Source: Moritella sp. 5 (GTDB lineage Bacteria > Pseudomonadota > Gammaproteobacteria > Enterobacterales > Moritellaceae). Taken from it: a DNA stretch of 64,000 nucleotides. Positions 48,519-58,402 of the stretch are shown piece after piece. The notes under the pieces are model-generated. The model was not told where the DNA came from and made no database searches. It worked only from the letters and a program-made list of their open reading frames with translations. Made by a program: the position numbers and the translations under genes. Within the stretch, counting starts at the first letter, position 1. Each line of letters starts with the position of its first letter. The stretch lies in assembly GCF_018219455.1 (NCBI RefSeq), contig NZ_CP056122.1, positions 4,396,065-4,460,064 on the forward strand. Direction: 5' to 3'.

Positions 48519-48569
48519 GTGATAGGTTATCAGCATCATGATGCGATCAAATATCCATTTTCGGTGTAA
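48519..48569 (+). pseudogene. thyA 3'-end remnant (17 codons)
   Basis: Starts at the base after the MFS stop and reads VIGYQHHDAIKYPFSV then TAA. It matches the end of thyA ([19 protein letters not shown]) at 44 of 51 bases. Three of the seven differences are silent or swap stop codons, as expected for two diverged alleles of a coding sequence rather than a fresh duplication. It keeps the original position next to the terminator and lgt. Confidence 0.85.
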
Positions 48570-48590
48570 ACATACATAGATGATTAAAAT

Positions 48591-48626
48591 AAAAAGGGGT
48601 TAACTAAATTTAGTTAACCCCTTTTT
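48591..48626. terminator. Perfect 36-bp palindromic terminator by lgt
   Basis: Arms 48591-48608 and 48609-48626 are perfectly complementary, with AAAAAGGGG and CCCCTTTTT ends, so it works in both directions. It serves lgt, and before the island arrived it would have served thyA. Confidence 0.9.
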
Positions 48627-48649
48627 CATTCTTTATCTGCGTAAACCAA

Positions 48650-49468
48650 TTATTTGTTTTGTTTACCTGCAAACAAAGTCGGCTTTTTGTAAGCAATAAA
48701 CATAATAAGCGCACCTAAGAAGATCATCGGGGTCGATAGAATTTGTCCCATACTAATCAAATCAAAATACAACCCTAGTTGTGAGTCTGGTTGACGGAAG
48801 TACTCGGCAACAAAGCGGAAAATACCGTAACCTAATAAGAACAAACCAGAGATAGCGCCTACTGGACGCGGTTTACGTGCAAATACTTGTAAGATAATAA
48901 GCAGTAACACACCTTCCATTGCAAACTGATATAACTGACTCGGATGACGCGGTAAATCACCACCAGTGGGGAAGATCATCGCCCAAGGCACATCTGTCAC
49001 TCGTCCCCATAACTCGCCATTGATAAAGTTACCAATACGTCCAGCCGCTAAGCCAAACGGCACCATAGGGGCAATAAAATCAGCAATAACAAAGAATGAA
49101 CGCTGGGTTTTACGACCAAAATAAGCAAATGCTAACAATACACCAATCAGACCGCCATGGAATGACATGCCGCCATCCGTAATGCGGAATAAATACATTG
49201 GATCATCAAGGAATAAACCGAAGTTATAAAACAGCACATAACCAATACGACCACCAAGGATCACCCCAAGGAAACCGTAAAATAATAAATCACCTACTTC
49301 GTCTTTATTCCAGCTACTACCCGGCTTCGCTGCTTGTCGATTACCCATCCAATTAGCAAATAAAAAACCAAGTAAATACATCAACCCGTACCAGTAAACA
49401 TGAATCGGGCCGATACTGATCGCAATGGGATCAATTTCTGGATATTGTAGATATGTCTGCGACATCAT
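48650..49468 (-). CDS. lgt: Prolipoprotein diacylglyceryl transferase
   Basis: Inner-membrane enzyme that attaches diacylglycerol to the lipobox cysteine of prolipoproteins, upstream of LspA. 272 residues, seven hydrophobic segments. The Lgt signature [22 protein letters not shown] (cited for [14 protein letters not shown]) carries the essential Arg and Asn, and [11 protein letters not shown] and [12 protein letters not shown] are present. Two adjacent ATGs are possible starts. In E. coli thyA directly follows lgt and ptsP precedes it; here the island intervenes on one side and ptsP is absent on the other. Confidence 0.97.
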   Translation of the reverse strand: MMSQTYLQYPEIDPIAISIGPIHVYWYGLMYLLGFLFANWMGNRQAAKPGSSWNKDEVGDLLFYGFLGVILGGRIGYVLFYNFGLFLDDPMYLFRITDGGMSFHGGLIGVLLAFAYFGRKTQRSFFVIADFIAPMVPFGLAAGRIGNFINGELWGRVTDVPWAMIFPTGGDLPRHPSQLYQFAMEGVLLLIILQVFARKPRPVGAISGLFLLGYGIFRFVAEYFRQPDSQLGLYFDLISMGQILSTPMIFLGALIMFIAYKKPTLFAGKQNK

Positions 49469-49761
49469 TGAGTTCCTGAGTAAAAGAAAGTGATCACCTA
49501 TGCTAAGGCAATAAAATTACAAAATAACGTAAGCTATGTATTTATATATTAATACATTCGTTATTATTTATAAAATACACCTTACACCAAATGCTTGCCA
49601 CAACATAGAATTAGCCGCAATAGAATCGGTAAAGTAAGATAAATTAAACCAAAGTATGAGAGAGATAAATTAGGAGTACTGGAATGGAAAAAAGTTCAGT
49701 GAATAAGTAATGCCTTTGCATTGAATCGTATAATAATTCAATGCGCAGGCACTATTTAACA

Positions 49762-50268
49762 TTAACGTCGTTTACGTTTAATGTCTTTGCGTAAAAAAGG
49801 TAATGCCACTGGTGCAAACTCTTTCATAACACGACGATAAACGTCTTTTTTAAACGATACAACCTGACGTACAGGATACCAATAACTGACCCAACGCCAA
49901 TCATCAAATTCGGGATGTCCTGTGCATTTGAAGTCGATTTGACTGTCATCCGCTTCCAGACGCAGTAAAAACCATTTTTGCTTTTGCCCAATGCAGACTG
50001 GTTTGCTATCCCATCTGACTAATCGCTTTGGTAATTTATATTTCAACCATGTTTTAGAAGTGGCTAGAATCGAAACATGTTTCGCTTTAAGTCCAACTTC
50101 TTCATATAGTTCTCGATACATTGCTTGCTCTGCAGACTCTCCATTATCTACACCACCTTGCGGAAATTGCCAAGAATGCTGCCCACAACGTTTAGCCCAT
50201 AAAACTTGACCTTCACGATTACAAATTAGGATGCCTACATTAAGACGATAGCCATCGCTATCAATCAC
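49762..50268 (-). CDS. rppH: RNA pyrophosphohydrolase RppH
   Basis: Nudix hydrolase of 168 residues that removes pyrophosphate from mRNA 5' ends and starts RNA decay. It begins [14 protein letters not shown], and the complete Nudix box [23 protein letters not shown] (positions 38-60; key residues G38, E43, R52, E53, E56, E57) follows the WQFPQ element typical of RppH. Divergent from mutH across a 700-bp region that holds DnaA boxes. 293 bp without a gene separate it from lgt. Confidence 0.97.
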   Translation of the reverse strand: MIDSDGYRLNVGILICNREGQVLWAKRCGQHSWQFPQGGVDNGESAEQAMYRELYEEVGLKAKHVSILATSKTWLKYKLPKRLVRWDSKPVCIGQKQKWFLLRLEADDSQIDFKCTGHPEFDDWRWVSYWYPVRQVVSFKKDVYRRVMKEFAPVALPFLRKDIKRKRR

Positions 50269-50577
50269 ATTAGCACCTTAAGGGTAGAACTTAGTTAACT
50301 TGATTGTTTCATATAAATCAATGAGCAGCAAATTTACACCAGCAGTTTTACCAAAGATCCATTTACAAAGACAAAATACCGCCGATTTATCTCTAATTCA
50401 GAACTTCTGAGCGGCGTTGTTGAAATAACCCCCTTCTTTATAGAGAAGCAAGTATGATAGATATCTTAAAAGAAAACATGCAATGAAAGCAGAGTTCTAC
50501 CTTTCACTCCAATATATAGACATTTACCTTACTCTCGATTGAGTAATAAAACACCAATATGCCAATAATATCTCTCC

Positions 50578-50785
50578 TCATCCACAATATACATAGTTAT
50601 ACACATTACATGTGTGGAAAAGTGATAGAAATAGCGATAAGTAGTCTTATTAATCGCGACTTTCGATATTTATTAACAAATGCAGGGGGGAAATAGCAAG
50701 TTATCCACCTTTTCTGTGGATAACCTTGTGAAGTGTTTACATTATTACCATTTAACATAATAAAAAAATGGTATAATTATCCACA
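50578..50785. promoter_or_regulatory. DnaA-box cluster (DARS2-like)
   Basis: Three perfect consensus boxes: TTATACACA (50597-50605, +), TTATCCACA (50715-50723, minus strand) and TTATCCACA (50777-50785, +). Three more differ by one base: 50578-50586 (+), 50613-50621 (minus), 50701-50709 (+). The 50701/50715 pair is inverted with a 5-bp gap (25-bp palindrome GTTATCCAC...GTGGATAAC). The rppH-mutH spacer holding them is 700 bp and otherwise gene-free. In E. coli the DnaA-reactivating site DARS2 lies next to mutH, with inverted boxes plus a third; this looks like its counterpart (inference). Confidence 0.6.
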
Positions 50786-50969
50786 AGAATAAAAACCCAA
50801 ACAAAAGACGTTTAAAAACAATCACTTAAATTCAACGCTTCACTTGAAATATCTACGTAACATAAAAACGAGATTCACATCTCACTTTGTATGAAAAACG
50901 ACCGTTAACAGCTAGATTTAAAAGTGTTATTCTGCTAAAAGAAACCTTGAGATATAAGAATAACTTGAT

Positions 50970-51647
50970 ATGCCTTCACTAATTAACGAACCCCGTGATA
51001 TCAATGAGCTTATGGATCGCGCACAAGCCATTGCCGGATTCAACCTGCAACAAATAGCCGCATTACACCAACTCTGTGTACCCTATGATCTGCGTAAAGA
51101 AAAAGGCTGGATTGGACAACTCTTAGAGCTGCACCTTGGCGCTACGGCGGGCAGTAAACCAATTCAAGATTTCCCTGAGTTAGGGGTAGAATTAAAAACC
51201 ATTCCAATTAATGCACAAGGTAAACCACTTGAAACAACTTTCGTCTGCGTTGCGCCCTTAACCGGTAATCACGGCATTACCTGGTCAACCTGTAATGTGG
51301 CTAATAAGCTAAAACAAGTGCTATGGATACCAGTACTCGGTGAACGCGATATTCCGGTCGCAGATCGTATCGTAGGCTCACCATTACTGTGGCAACCCGA
51401 TGCACTTGAAAATATGCAATTACAAGAAGATTGGGAAGAGCTGATGGATATGATCGCACTTGGACAGGTAGAACAGATCACTGCACGTCACGGTAAGTAT
51501 TTACAGCTTCGCCCTAAGGCAGCAAATAATAAGGTCCGTACAAAGGCGTATGGCAGCGAGGGAGAGATCATTCAGGTACGACCGCGTGGCTTCTATCTTA
51601 AAAAGGCCTTTACGCATCAGCTACTCAAAAAACACTTTAATATCTAA
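50970..51647 (+). CDS. mutH: DNA mismatch repair endonuclease MutH
   Basis: Methyl-directed GATC endonuclease that nicks the unmethylated strand after activation by MutL. 225 residues. The active-site set is visible as E/D-x(n)-ExK in [14 protein letters not shown], with [18 protein letters not shown] before it and [11 protein letters not shown] later. Presence of MutH implies Dam methylation, as expected in this lineage; mutS is at the right end of the window. Start ATG at 50970. Confidence 0.97.
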   Translation: MPSLINEPRDINELMDRAQAIAGFNLQQIAALHQLCVPYDLRKEKGWIGQLLELHLGATAGSKPIQDFPELGVELKTIPINAQGKPLETTFVCVAPLTGNHGITWSTCNVANKLKQVLWIPVLGERDIPVADRIVGSPLLWQPDALENMQLQEDWEELMDMIALGQVEQITARHGKYLQLRPKAANNKVRTKAYGSEGEIIQVRPRGFYLKKAFTHQLLKKHFNI

Positions 51648-51680
51648 TCTATCAAAATGTGATAATGATAAATCGCAGGC

Positions 51681-51709
51681 AAAAAAAAGGCCCGTCAGAA
51701 GACGGACCT
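51681..51709 (-). terminator. Terminator of the rpsP-rimM-trmD-rplS operon
   Basis: 9-bp stem (51688-51696 with 51701-51709, one G-U pair), loop AGAA, then eight T residues on the minus strand, 20 bp beyond the rplS stop. Confidence 0.9.
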
Positions 51710-51729
51710 TAAACTGCATGAAAAATGGA

Positions 51730-52095
51730 TTATTTGCTTTTACGCTTACCCAATTTTTCTTTAATACGTGCAGCTTTACCAGTAAGACCACGTAGGTAGT
51801 ATAGCTTAGCTTGACGAACATCGCCGTGACGCTTAACAGTGATGCTTGCTACCACTGGAGAATGTGTTTGGAATACACGTTCCACACCTTCACCGTTTGA
51901 AGTGATTTTACGAACTGTGAATGCAGAGTGCAGACCACGGTTACGTTTAGCGATAACTACGCCTTCAAAAGCCTGTAGACGTGATTTATCACCTTCAACA
52001 ACTTTTACTTGTACTACAACAGTAGCACCAGGGCCAAAAGTTGGTAGATCTGTTTTCATTTGTTCTTGTTCGATCTGTGCAATTATGTTGCTCAT
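51730..52095 (-). CDS. rplS: 50S ribosomal protein L19
   Basis: 121-residue protein at the 30S-50S interface. [20 protein letters not shown] and the FQTHSPVV...[29 protein letters not shown] region (cited for [14 protein letters not shown]) are diagnostic. Last gene of the rpsP operon, 30 bp after trmD, followed by a strong terminator. Confidence 0.98.
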   Translation of the reverse strand: MSNIIAQIEQEQMKTDLPTFGPGATVVVQVKVVEGDKSRLQAFEGVVIAKRNRGLHSAFTVRKITSNGEGVERVFQTHSPVVASITVKRHGDVRQAKLYYLRGLTGKAARIKEKLGKRKSK

Positions 52096-52125
52096 TTTCT
52101 ATACCCTAGAATAAACTGAAAAACT

Positions 52126-52872
52126 CTACTTTAACTCGCGACTTTCGCGAACGATCTCAACAAGAAGTTTTTCTTGCAGATCAGTCAGAGCTAGGTTACT
52201 TAATAAATCAGGTCGTCGTTCTAACGTTCGAGCTAAAGACTGTTTCTGTCTATATTGGCTAATTTTACTATGATTGCCACTAAGGAGAACCTTAGGAACA
52301 GCCATACCATCTAACACTTCCGGACGCGTATAATGTGGACAGTCTAAAAGACCATCTGCAAACGAATCTTGCTCCGCAGATGCCTGAGTGCCTAAAACAC
52401 CAGGAATCATGCGTGAGACAGCATCAATCATCGTCATTGCTGCAAGTTCACCACCGGTTAACACGAAGTCACCGATAGACCACTCTTCATCAACTTCCGA
52501 TTGGATGATACGCTCATCAATACCTTCATAACGGCCACAAATAAAAATCATCTTTTCATTTGTTGCCAACTCCAGTACACCAGCTTGATCCAATTTACGT
52601 CCTTGCGGTGAAAGATAAATAACTTTCGCCTCACCACCTGCTGCCTGTTTTGCTGCATGGATAGCATCTCGTAATGGTTGAACCATCATCAACATGCCAG
52701 GGCCACCACCATAAGGGCGGTCATCGACCGTCTTATGTTTATCGTGGGCAAAATCTCTAGGGTTCCAAGTTTGGAACTTAAGCAAGTCGCGTTTTATTGC
52801 TCGACCGATAACTCCTTGTTCAGTGATGGCATTAAACATCTCTGGAAAAAGGCTAATAACCCCTAACCACAT
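52126..52872 (-). CDS. trmD: tRNA (guanine-N1)-methyltransferase
   Basis: Makes m1G37 in tRNAs reading CNN and other codons, protecting the reading frame. 248 residues from the ATG at 52870-52872, chosen because GGAGG stands just upstream; the frame extends six codons to a TTG. SPOUT knot motifs are seen: [24 protein letters not shown] and the [15 protein letters not shown] loop. Third gene of the operon, 24 bp after rimM (6 bp if the TTG is counted). Confidence 0.97.
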   Translation of the reverse strand: MWLGVISLFPEMFNAITEQGVIGRAIKRDLLKFQTWNPRDFAHDKHKTVDDRPYGGGPGMLMMVQPLRDAIHAAKQAAGGEAKVIYLSPQGRKLDQAGVLELATNEKMIFICGRYEGIDERIIQSEVDEEWSIGDFVLTGGELAAMTMIDAVSRMIPGVLGTQASAEQDSFADGLLDCPHYTRPEVLDGMAVPKVLLSGNHSKISQYRQKQSLARTLERRPDLLSNLALTDLQEKLLVEIVRESRELK

Positions 52873-52896
52873 ACTAGCCTCCGCTGACAACGAGTC

Positions 52897-53424
52897 TTAA
52901 AAACTCGGGTCCCAATTAACAATAATTTTTTGAGCTGTAATATCAACACTGATAATTACTTGCCCATCAAGATACGGGATTAACCGTTCTTTTTTTCCGA
53001 AGGCATCTGTTGCATTCGCTTTAATTACTAATACGTCGTTAGAACCGGTTTCCATCATATCAGTGACTTTACCTAACGTGTAACCCTTGTCTGTCTCAAC
53101 AGAGCAGCCAATAATGTCACGCCAGTAATATTCATCTTCTAAATCTGGAAGTTGATCAGCATGAATAGCAATTTCAGCACCCGTAAGGGACTGCGCTTCT
53201 TCACGAACATCAATGCCGACTAACTTAGCAATTAAACCTTTGCCATGGCGTTTGCAATCTTCAATCGCCACTTCAACCCATTCGCCTTTTTGCTCAATGA
53301 GCCAAGGTGAATAGTTAAAAATCCCTTCAGGAATATCGGTAAAGGAGTTGATTTTCATCCAGCCTTTAATGCCGTAAACAGCACCAAGACGACCAACTAC
53401 CATAGGTTTGTCAGTTGAACTCAC
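52897..53424 (-). CDS. rimM: Ribosome maturation factor RimM
   Basis: 16S rRNA processing factor for the 30S head that binds S19. 175 residues. The N-terminal [17 protein letters not shown] and the C-terminal PRC-barrel with [29 protein letters not shown] and [10 protein letters not shown] match the family. The start is GTG at 53422-53424 behind AAGGAG; the ATG seven codons later lacks an SD. It is 23 bp after rpsP. Confidence 0.96.
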   Translation of the reverse strand: MSSTDKPMVVGRLGAVYGIKGWMKINSFTDIPEGIFNYSPWLIEQKGEWVEVAIEDCKRHGKGLIAKLVGIDVREEAQSLTGAEIAIHADQLPDLEDEYYWRDIIGCSVETDKGYTLGKVTDMMETGSNDVLVIKANATDAFGKKERLIPYLDGQVIISVDITAQKIIVNWDPSF

Positions 53425-53447
53425 AAGATCTCCTTACCTTAAGATAA

Positions 53448-53696
53448 TTAAGCAGCTTTAGCAGCGTCTTTGATTAACTTAGCAACTGTGTTAGAAACTG
53501 TAGCGCCTTTAGCAACCCAAGCTTCAATTTTCACGTTGTCAAGACGAACACGTTCTTCTTGACCAGCAGCCATTGGATTAAAGAAACCTAGCTTCTCGAT
53601 GAATTTACCATCACGAGCATTACGGCTGTCTGTAACAACAACTGTGTAGAAAGGTGATTTCTTAGAACCACCACGAGATAAACGAATAGTTACCAT
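53448..53696 (-). CDS. rpsP: 30S ribosomal protein S16
   Basis: 82-residue 16S-binding protein. [17 protein letters not shown] is the standard start; the ATG at 53694-53696 has AGAGGA upstream, and the 21 codons before it in the same frame are leader. [22 protein letters not shown] is diagnostic (cited for [11 protein letters not shown]). First gene of rpsP-rimM-trmD-rplS. Confidence 0.98.
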   Translation of the reverse strand: MVTIRLSRGGSKKSPFYTVVVTDSRNARDGKFIEKLGFFNPMAAGQEERVRLDNVKIEAWVAKGATVSNTVAKLIKDAAKAA

Positions 53697-53795
53697 ATCG
53701 TCCTCTTTATAAATTAAGTGTGTATTCCGACCTTGCACTGACAAGGCCCCATAGTTCAAATAGTACTCACGAATGAGACGATTCGAAGTCGCGCA

Positions 53796-53823
53796 ATTTT
53801 ACTCTTATTTTAACTAAATGCAA
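53796..53823 (-). promoter_or_regulatory. Promoter of the rpsP operon
   Basis: On the minus strand TTGCAT (53818-53823), 16-bp spacer and TAAAAT (53796-53801) are followed by a GC-rich TGCGCGAC discriminator, about 95 nt before the rpsP start. Confidence 0.6.
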
Positions 53824-53930
53824 CCTTATTGTGAGTCATGACTGCTTTAGTTAGCGCTATTTATACTATAAACAATCATTATGTTGCTATTACAGTGATC
53901 AAAAGCAGGTTAGCCAGAATCCGCGGAAAT

Positions 53931-53961
53931 AAAAAAGCCCTACTGTTAATAAGCAGGGCTT
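53931..53961 (-). terminator. ffh terminator
   Basis: 10-bp stem with one mismatch (53935-53944 with 53952-53961), followed on the minus strand by a T-run. It lies 45 bp after the ffh stop and upstream of the rpsP promoter. Confidence 0.8.
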
Positions 53962-54005
53962 GGAATAAAATACATATATAAGGAAGGGATTAAACCGCGA
54001 GGTTG

Positions 54006-55397
54006 TTAACCAAACGGTCCTTTACCACCGCCCATACCACCGCCCATTCCGGGTGGCATCATACCTTTCATCTTACCCATCATTTTCTTCATGCCGCCTT
54101 TACCCGACATTTTTTTCATCATTTTTTGCATTTGCGTAAATTGTTTAAGCAGCTTATTCACATCTTGAATCTGTGTACCTGAGCCCATCGCGATACGACG
54201 CTTACGTGAACCTTTAATGATCTCTGGACGTTTGCGCTCTGCGGGTGTCATTGAATTAATAATCGCTTCCATACGATTAGTTAACTTATCATCCATTTGA
54301 TCTTTGACAGCATCAGGAACCTGATTCATGCCAGGCAACTTATCCATCATGCCCATCATGCCACCCATGCTCTTCATTTGCACAAGCTGGTCACGGAAAT
54401 CCTCTAAGTCAAAACCTTTGCCTTTTTGAACTTTTTTCGCCAGTTTTTCAGCTTTGTCTTTATCTACTTTACGTTCAACTTCTTCGATAAGTGATAGCAC
54501 ATCACCCATACCCAAAATACGAGATGCAATACGTTCTGGATGGAAAGGTTCTAATGCATCAATTTTTTCGCCCATACCGATAAACTTAATTGGTTTACCC
54601 GTAATATGGCGAATCGATAATGCAGCACCACCACGTGCATCACCATCAGCTTTTGTTAAGATAATACCCGTTAATGGTAAACTCTCATTAAATGCCGCAG
54701 CTGTGTTTGCCGCATCTTGACCTGTCATCGCATCCACAACAAACAGTGTTTCAACTGGATTAATCGCAGCGTGTAAGTCTTGGATCTCTTTCATCATGTC
54801 AGAATCGACATGTAAACGACCCGCAGTATCGACAATCACAACATCAATAAATGATTTACGTGCGTATTCGATTGCAGCGTTCGCAATATCAACTGGATTT
54901 TGTTCGATATTACTTGGGAAAAATTCCACATCAACTTCTGCTGCTAATGTTTCTAGCTGTTTGATTGCCGCTGGACGGTAGACGTCTGCACTCACAACCA
55001 ATACTGATTTTTTCTCTCGTTCTTTTAAGAAGCGTGATAATTTCGCTACAGTGGTAGTTTTACCTGCACCTTGTAAACCAGCCATCATTAATACTGCTGG
55101 CGGTTGCGCAGCAAGATTTAATGTTTCGTTAGCATTACCCATTGCCGATTCAAGCTCTGCTTGGACAATCTTAATGAAGGCTTGGCCTGGATTCAGACTC
55201 TTAGATACATCTTGGCCTAGGGCATTTTCTTTTACATTTTTAATAAATGCGCGTACGACAGGTAAAGCAACATCCGCTTCGAGTAACGCCATGCGTACTT
55301 CACGTAGTGTGTCTTTGACGTTATCTTCAGTCAAACGACCACGGCCGCTGACGTTTTTCAGCGTGGCCGATAAGCGATCGGTTAAATTCTCAAACAT
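54006..55397 (-). CDS. ffh: Signal recognition particle protein Ffh
   Basis: SRP54 GTPase that binds signal peptides and 4.5S RNA for co-translational insertion. 463 residues. N domain, then the G domain with P-loop GLQGAGKTTTVAKLS, DTAGRLHVD and TKADGDARGG, then a methionine-rich M domain (RRIAMGSGT and the QMQKMMKKMSGKGGMKKMM run) ending in a glycine-rich tail GMGGGMGGGKGPFG. Divergent from ypjD, as in E. coli. Confidence 0.98.
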   Translation of the reverse strand: MFENLTDRLSATLKNVSGRGRLTEDNVKDTLREVRMALLEADVALPVVRAFIKNVKENALGQDVSKSLNPGQAFIKIVQAELESAMGNANETLNLAAQPPAVLMMAGLQGAGKTTTVAKLSRFLKEREKKSVLVVSADVYRPAAIKQLETLAAEVDVEFFPSNIEQNPVDIANAAIEYARKSFIDVVIVDTAGRLHVDSDMMKEIQDLHAAINPVETLFVVDAMTGQDAANTAAAFNESLPLTGIILTKADGDARGGAALSIRHITGKPIKFIGMGEKIDALEPFHPERIASRILGMGDVLSLIEEVERKVDKDKAEKLAKKVQKGKGFDLEDFRDQLVQMKSMGGMMGMMDKLPGMNQVPDAVKDQMDDKLTNRMEAIINSMTPAERKRPEIIKGSRKRRIAMGSGTQIQDVNKLLKQFTQMQKMMKKMSGKGGMKKMMGKMKGMMPPGMGGGMGGGKGPFG

Positions 55398-55615
55398 GAC
55401 GTTATCCGTTTTAGATTAGATTAAATTCAATTATTACTGATGATTATAACCTTATTTGAGGGCAAAAATCACACTCTCAAGGTGTGGCTAGGTATTGTTT
55501 TATAAAAAAATAATATTTTCCTTTCCAAATAATGCATTTGAATATAGCTCTATAGGTACAGCAAGCGTATACTGGACTGCATAATTACATATAAATCAAC
55601 ATTAAAGTGAGCCCT

Positions 55616-56407
55616 ATGGAACTGTTTGCTCTTGGCGCTATTATTTTCTATATAGCTGCAATTTATCATTGCATTAAAGCCTTAACTGTAAAACAACAGG
55701 CGAGTATACGTACTATTTTTACCTTAGGCGCAGGCGCGACACTTTGCCATCTATTCTGGATGGGCTTTGATATTGTGACGGCAGCAGGAATTAACCTGAG
55801 TATTGTCAATGTAGCCGCACTTATCAGTTTGCTGATTTCGATGATCATGACACTCTCGATCAATAAATTTAAAATATTACCTTTATTACCGATCGTGTAT
55901 GGTTTTTCAATCATTGTCATTGCGATAAGCTATTTGTTACCAACGATTTACATTTCCAATTTAAGTGATAACACACCACTTGTTGTCCATATTATCGTGA
56001 TATTATTTGCCTATGCGGCCTTCATTGTGGCGAGTTTACTTGCCCTGCAAATGGCTTACTTAGATTATCAACTCAAGCACAAACGCCCAACCGCAATGCA
56101 CCCAGCACTGCCATCGTTAATGACCATAGAAAAACAACTCATCAGGTTATTAAGTATCGGTTTAGTGCTGCTATCCGTGGCAATAGTGACAAGCTTTGTC
56201 TTTTTTGAAGATGCTTTTACCCACTCTCAAGCGCATAAAACTGTTTTATCTATTTTAGCTTGGCTATTTTATTCGGTATTGCTGTGGGGTCACTTTAAAC
56301 AAGGCTGGCGTAGCAACAAGATTGCTTTTGGTACATTATTTGGCACTGTATTGCTCTCTTTGGCCTATTTCGGTTCTCGCTTTGTAAAAGAGATCCTACT
56401 TCATTAA
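55616..56407 (+). CDS. ypjD: YpjD-like membrane protein (CcsA/CcmC-type cytochrome c assembly family)
   Basis: 263 residues with about eight membrane segments. It belongs to the cytochrome c assembly (CcsA/CcmC) superfamily by its layout, with the C-terminal LAWLFYSVLLWGHFKQGWRSNKIAFG segment (cited for LLWGHFKQGWR, which holds the usual His) and a central HIIVILFAYAAFIVASLLALQMAYLD. The exact role of YpjD is unclear. The ATG at 55616 is used; a GTG three codons earlier is possible and the SD is weak. Between ffh and corB, the same order as in E. coli. Confidence 0.87.
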   Translation: MELFALGAIIFYIAAIYHCIKALTVKQQASIRTIFTLGAGATLCHLFWMGFDIVTAAGINLSIVNVAALISLLISMIMTLSINKFKILPLLPIVYGFSIIVIAISYLLPTIYISNLSDNTPLVVHIIVILFAYAAFIVASLLALQMAYLDYQLKHKRPTAMHPALPSLMTIEKQLIRLLSIGLVLLSVAIVTSFVFFEDAFTHSQAHKTVLSILAWLFYSVLLWGHFKQGWRSNKIAFGTLFGTVLLSLAYFGSRFVKEILLH

Positions 56408-56473
56408 TACTTAAACATACTTAAAACTATCATATATTAATTACTATACACTTGCGTAATCAAAGGATAACAC

Positions 56474-57766
56474 TTGGACGACATATCAACAGGAACCTTA
56501 TTCGGCCTCCTGACTATTTTAATCCTCATATCAGCTTATTTCTCTAGCTCAGAAACAGGTATGATGTCTCTCAATCGTTATAGGCTTAAGCACCTGGTTA
56601 AAAATAACCATACAGGTGCGAAACGTGTAGAGAAACTCCTCAACAGACCGGATCGTTTGATTGGTCTTATTCTTATTGGTAACAATCTAGTCAACATCTT
56701 GGCCTCTTCCATCGCAACGATTATTGGTATGCGTTTATTTGCACAAAATGAAGCGCTTGGTTTAGCCGTATCGACTGGTCTCTTAACAATCGTTATCCTT
56801 ATTTTTGCTGAAGTAACGCCTAAAACCTTAGCTGCACTGCACCCAGAAAAAGTCGCATTTCCAAGCTCATTGTTATTACGCCCGATGCTAACCTTGTTTT
56901 ATCCATTGGTATGGCTGGTAAACATCATTTCTAATGGCCTGTTGCAACTATTGCGCGTTAATCTCAATCACAATGATAATGGTGCATTGAGCTCCGAAGA
57001 ATTGCGTACCGTTGTGCATGAAGCAGGTACAATGATCCCTCAGCGTCACCAAGATATGCTGATCAGTATTCTCGACCTTGAAAAAGTCACTGTGGATGAC
57101 ATTATGGTGCCGCGTAACGAGATCATCGCGATTGATATTAATGATGATTGGGAGATTTTATTACGCCAATTACGTAATATTTCACATACGAGGGTATTGC
57201 TGTACCGTGACACCATCGATGATGCAGTTGGATTTGTGCATACTCGAGATGCATTGCGTCTATTACTGAAAGAACAGTTTGATAAAACAACGCTACTCAG
57301 AGCAGTAAAAGAGCTGTACTTCATTCCTGAAGCAACACCACTTAACGTGCAACTATTAAAGTTCCAACGTAAAAAAGAGCGTATCGGTTTAATTGTTGAC
57401 GAATACGGTGACATCCAAGGTTTGGTGACACTCGAAGATATCTTAGAAGAGATTGTCGGTGACTTTACCACTACCATGGCACCTTCAGCGAGTGAAGAAA
57501 TTGAGGCGCAACCTGACGGCAGTTATATCATTGATGGTACGGCAAACGTGCGTGATATTAATAAAGAGATGAACTGGCACTTTCCAACCAATGGTCCAAA
57601 AACATTAAACGGCTTAATCTTAGAATATTTAGAAGAGATACCGGAATCGAATATTAGTCTAAAAATTGCAGACCATCCGTTAGAAGTATTAGAAATAAAC
57701 AACAATGTAATCCAACGTGTTCGTGTCCAACCAGCGGATAAAAAGAAGCGAAGAAGCAAACCATAA
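56474..57766 (+). CDS. corB: CNNM/CorC-type membrane protein YfjD (CorB)
   Basis: 430 residues: an N-terminal DUF21 membrane domain with SAYFSSSETGMMSLNRYRL, then paired CBS domains beginning VDDIMVPRNEII and VDEYGDIQGLVTLEDILEEIVGD, then a CorC/HlyC C-terminal domain. Linked to magnesium/cobalt efflux in the CNNM family. The start is TTG at 56474 with AAAGGA 6 nt upstream; no ATG fits. Downstream of ypjD in the conserved ffh/ypjD/corB block. Confidence 0.95.
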   Translation: MDDISTGTLFGLLTILILISAYFSSSETGMMSLNRYRLKHLVKNNHTGAKRVEKLLNRPDRLIGLILIGNNLVNILASSIATIIGMRLFAQNEALGLAVSTGLLTIVILIFAEVTPKTLAALHPEKVAFPSSLLLRPMLTLFYPLVWLVNIISNGLLQLLRVNLNHNDNGALSSEELRTVVHEAGTMIPQRHQDMLISILDLEKVTVDDIMVPRNEIIAIDINDDWEILLRQLRNISHTRVLLYRDTIDDAVGFVHTRDALRLLLKEQFDKTTLLRAVKELYFIPEATPLNVQLLKFQRKKERIGLIVDEYGDIQGLVTLEDILEEIVGDFTTTMAPSASEEIEAQPDGSYIIDGTANVRDINKEMNWHFPTNGPKTLNGLILEYLEEIPESNISLKIADHPLEVLEINNNVIQRVRVQPADKKKRRSKP

Positions 57767-57802
57767 CGGATATTTTCGTCTTGGACATGACTTGTAGATA
57801 AT

Positions 57803-57831
57803 AAAAAAGCACCTAACATAGGTGCTTTTTT
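57803..57831. terminator. Bidirectional terminator between corB and HU gene
   Basis: 13-bp perfect stem AAAAAAGCACCTA/TAGGTGCTTTTTT (57803-57815 with 57819-57831), loop ACA. Confidence 0.92.
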
Positions 57832-57863
57832 TCATTAAACTTTAAATTAATAAAAGTTAATGC

Positions 57864-58148
57864 TTATTTGTTTGCGTTTTTAACTGCATCTTTCAGTGCT
57901 TTACCAGCAACGAATGCTGGAATTGTCGCTGCAGAAATTTGAATTTCTTCACCCGTTTGTGGGTTACGACCAGTACGTGCTGAACGTTCGCTTACTTTAA
58001 AAGTACCGAAACCAATTAGCTGTACAGCTTCTTTTTCTTTAAGGCTATCAGTGATCGCACTTAGGATCTCTTCTAGTGCTGCTTTAGCTTGTACTTTAGT
58101 TAAATCTGCTTTCGCTGCAACTGCATCGATTAATTGAGTTTTATTCAT
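57864..58148 (-). CDS. hupA: DNA-binding protein HU (alpha-type)
   Basis: Small histone-like dimer that bends and compacts DNA. 94 residues from [25 protein letters not shown]; the ATG at 58146-58148 follows AAAGGA, and the 40 upstream codons in frame are not part of the protein. The [26 protein letters not shown]-binding arm (cited for [12 protein letters not shown]) is intact. Slightly longer than E. coli HU (90). Next to yjaG, as for E. coli hupA, which supports the alpha assignment. Confidence 0.93.
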   Translation of the reverse strand: MNKTQLIDAVAAKADLTKVQAKAALEEILSAITDSLKEKEAVQLIGFGTFKVSERSARTGRNPQTGEEIQISAATIPAFVAGKALKDAVKNANK

Positions 58149-58402
58149 AAGAATGTCCTTTCCACTATTCAATAACATTAAACTGTTAAACACTGTATTC
58201 AAAAAAACCGTTGACCGCAAAGGATTTATCGCCTTAATTAAGTCAATTGCTGAGAGAATAATCAACAAATGGGGTAGCGCTCACACTAATCTCATTCTAT
58301 GTACAAAAAAACACCATAAAAAAGGTGAGGGGCTACCCTTAAAACTAATTCCCGATCGCCGCCTCACCAGCTCTGACGCCTCTTTAATGAAATTTCAATC
58401 AA

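Noticed and set aside
50578-50785. DnaA-box cluster as a chromosomal origin
   Set aside because: No dnaA, dnaN, mnmG or mioC nearby and no clear AT-rich 13-mer array next to the boxes; proximity to mutH fits DARS2 better.
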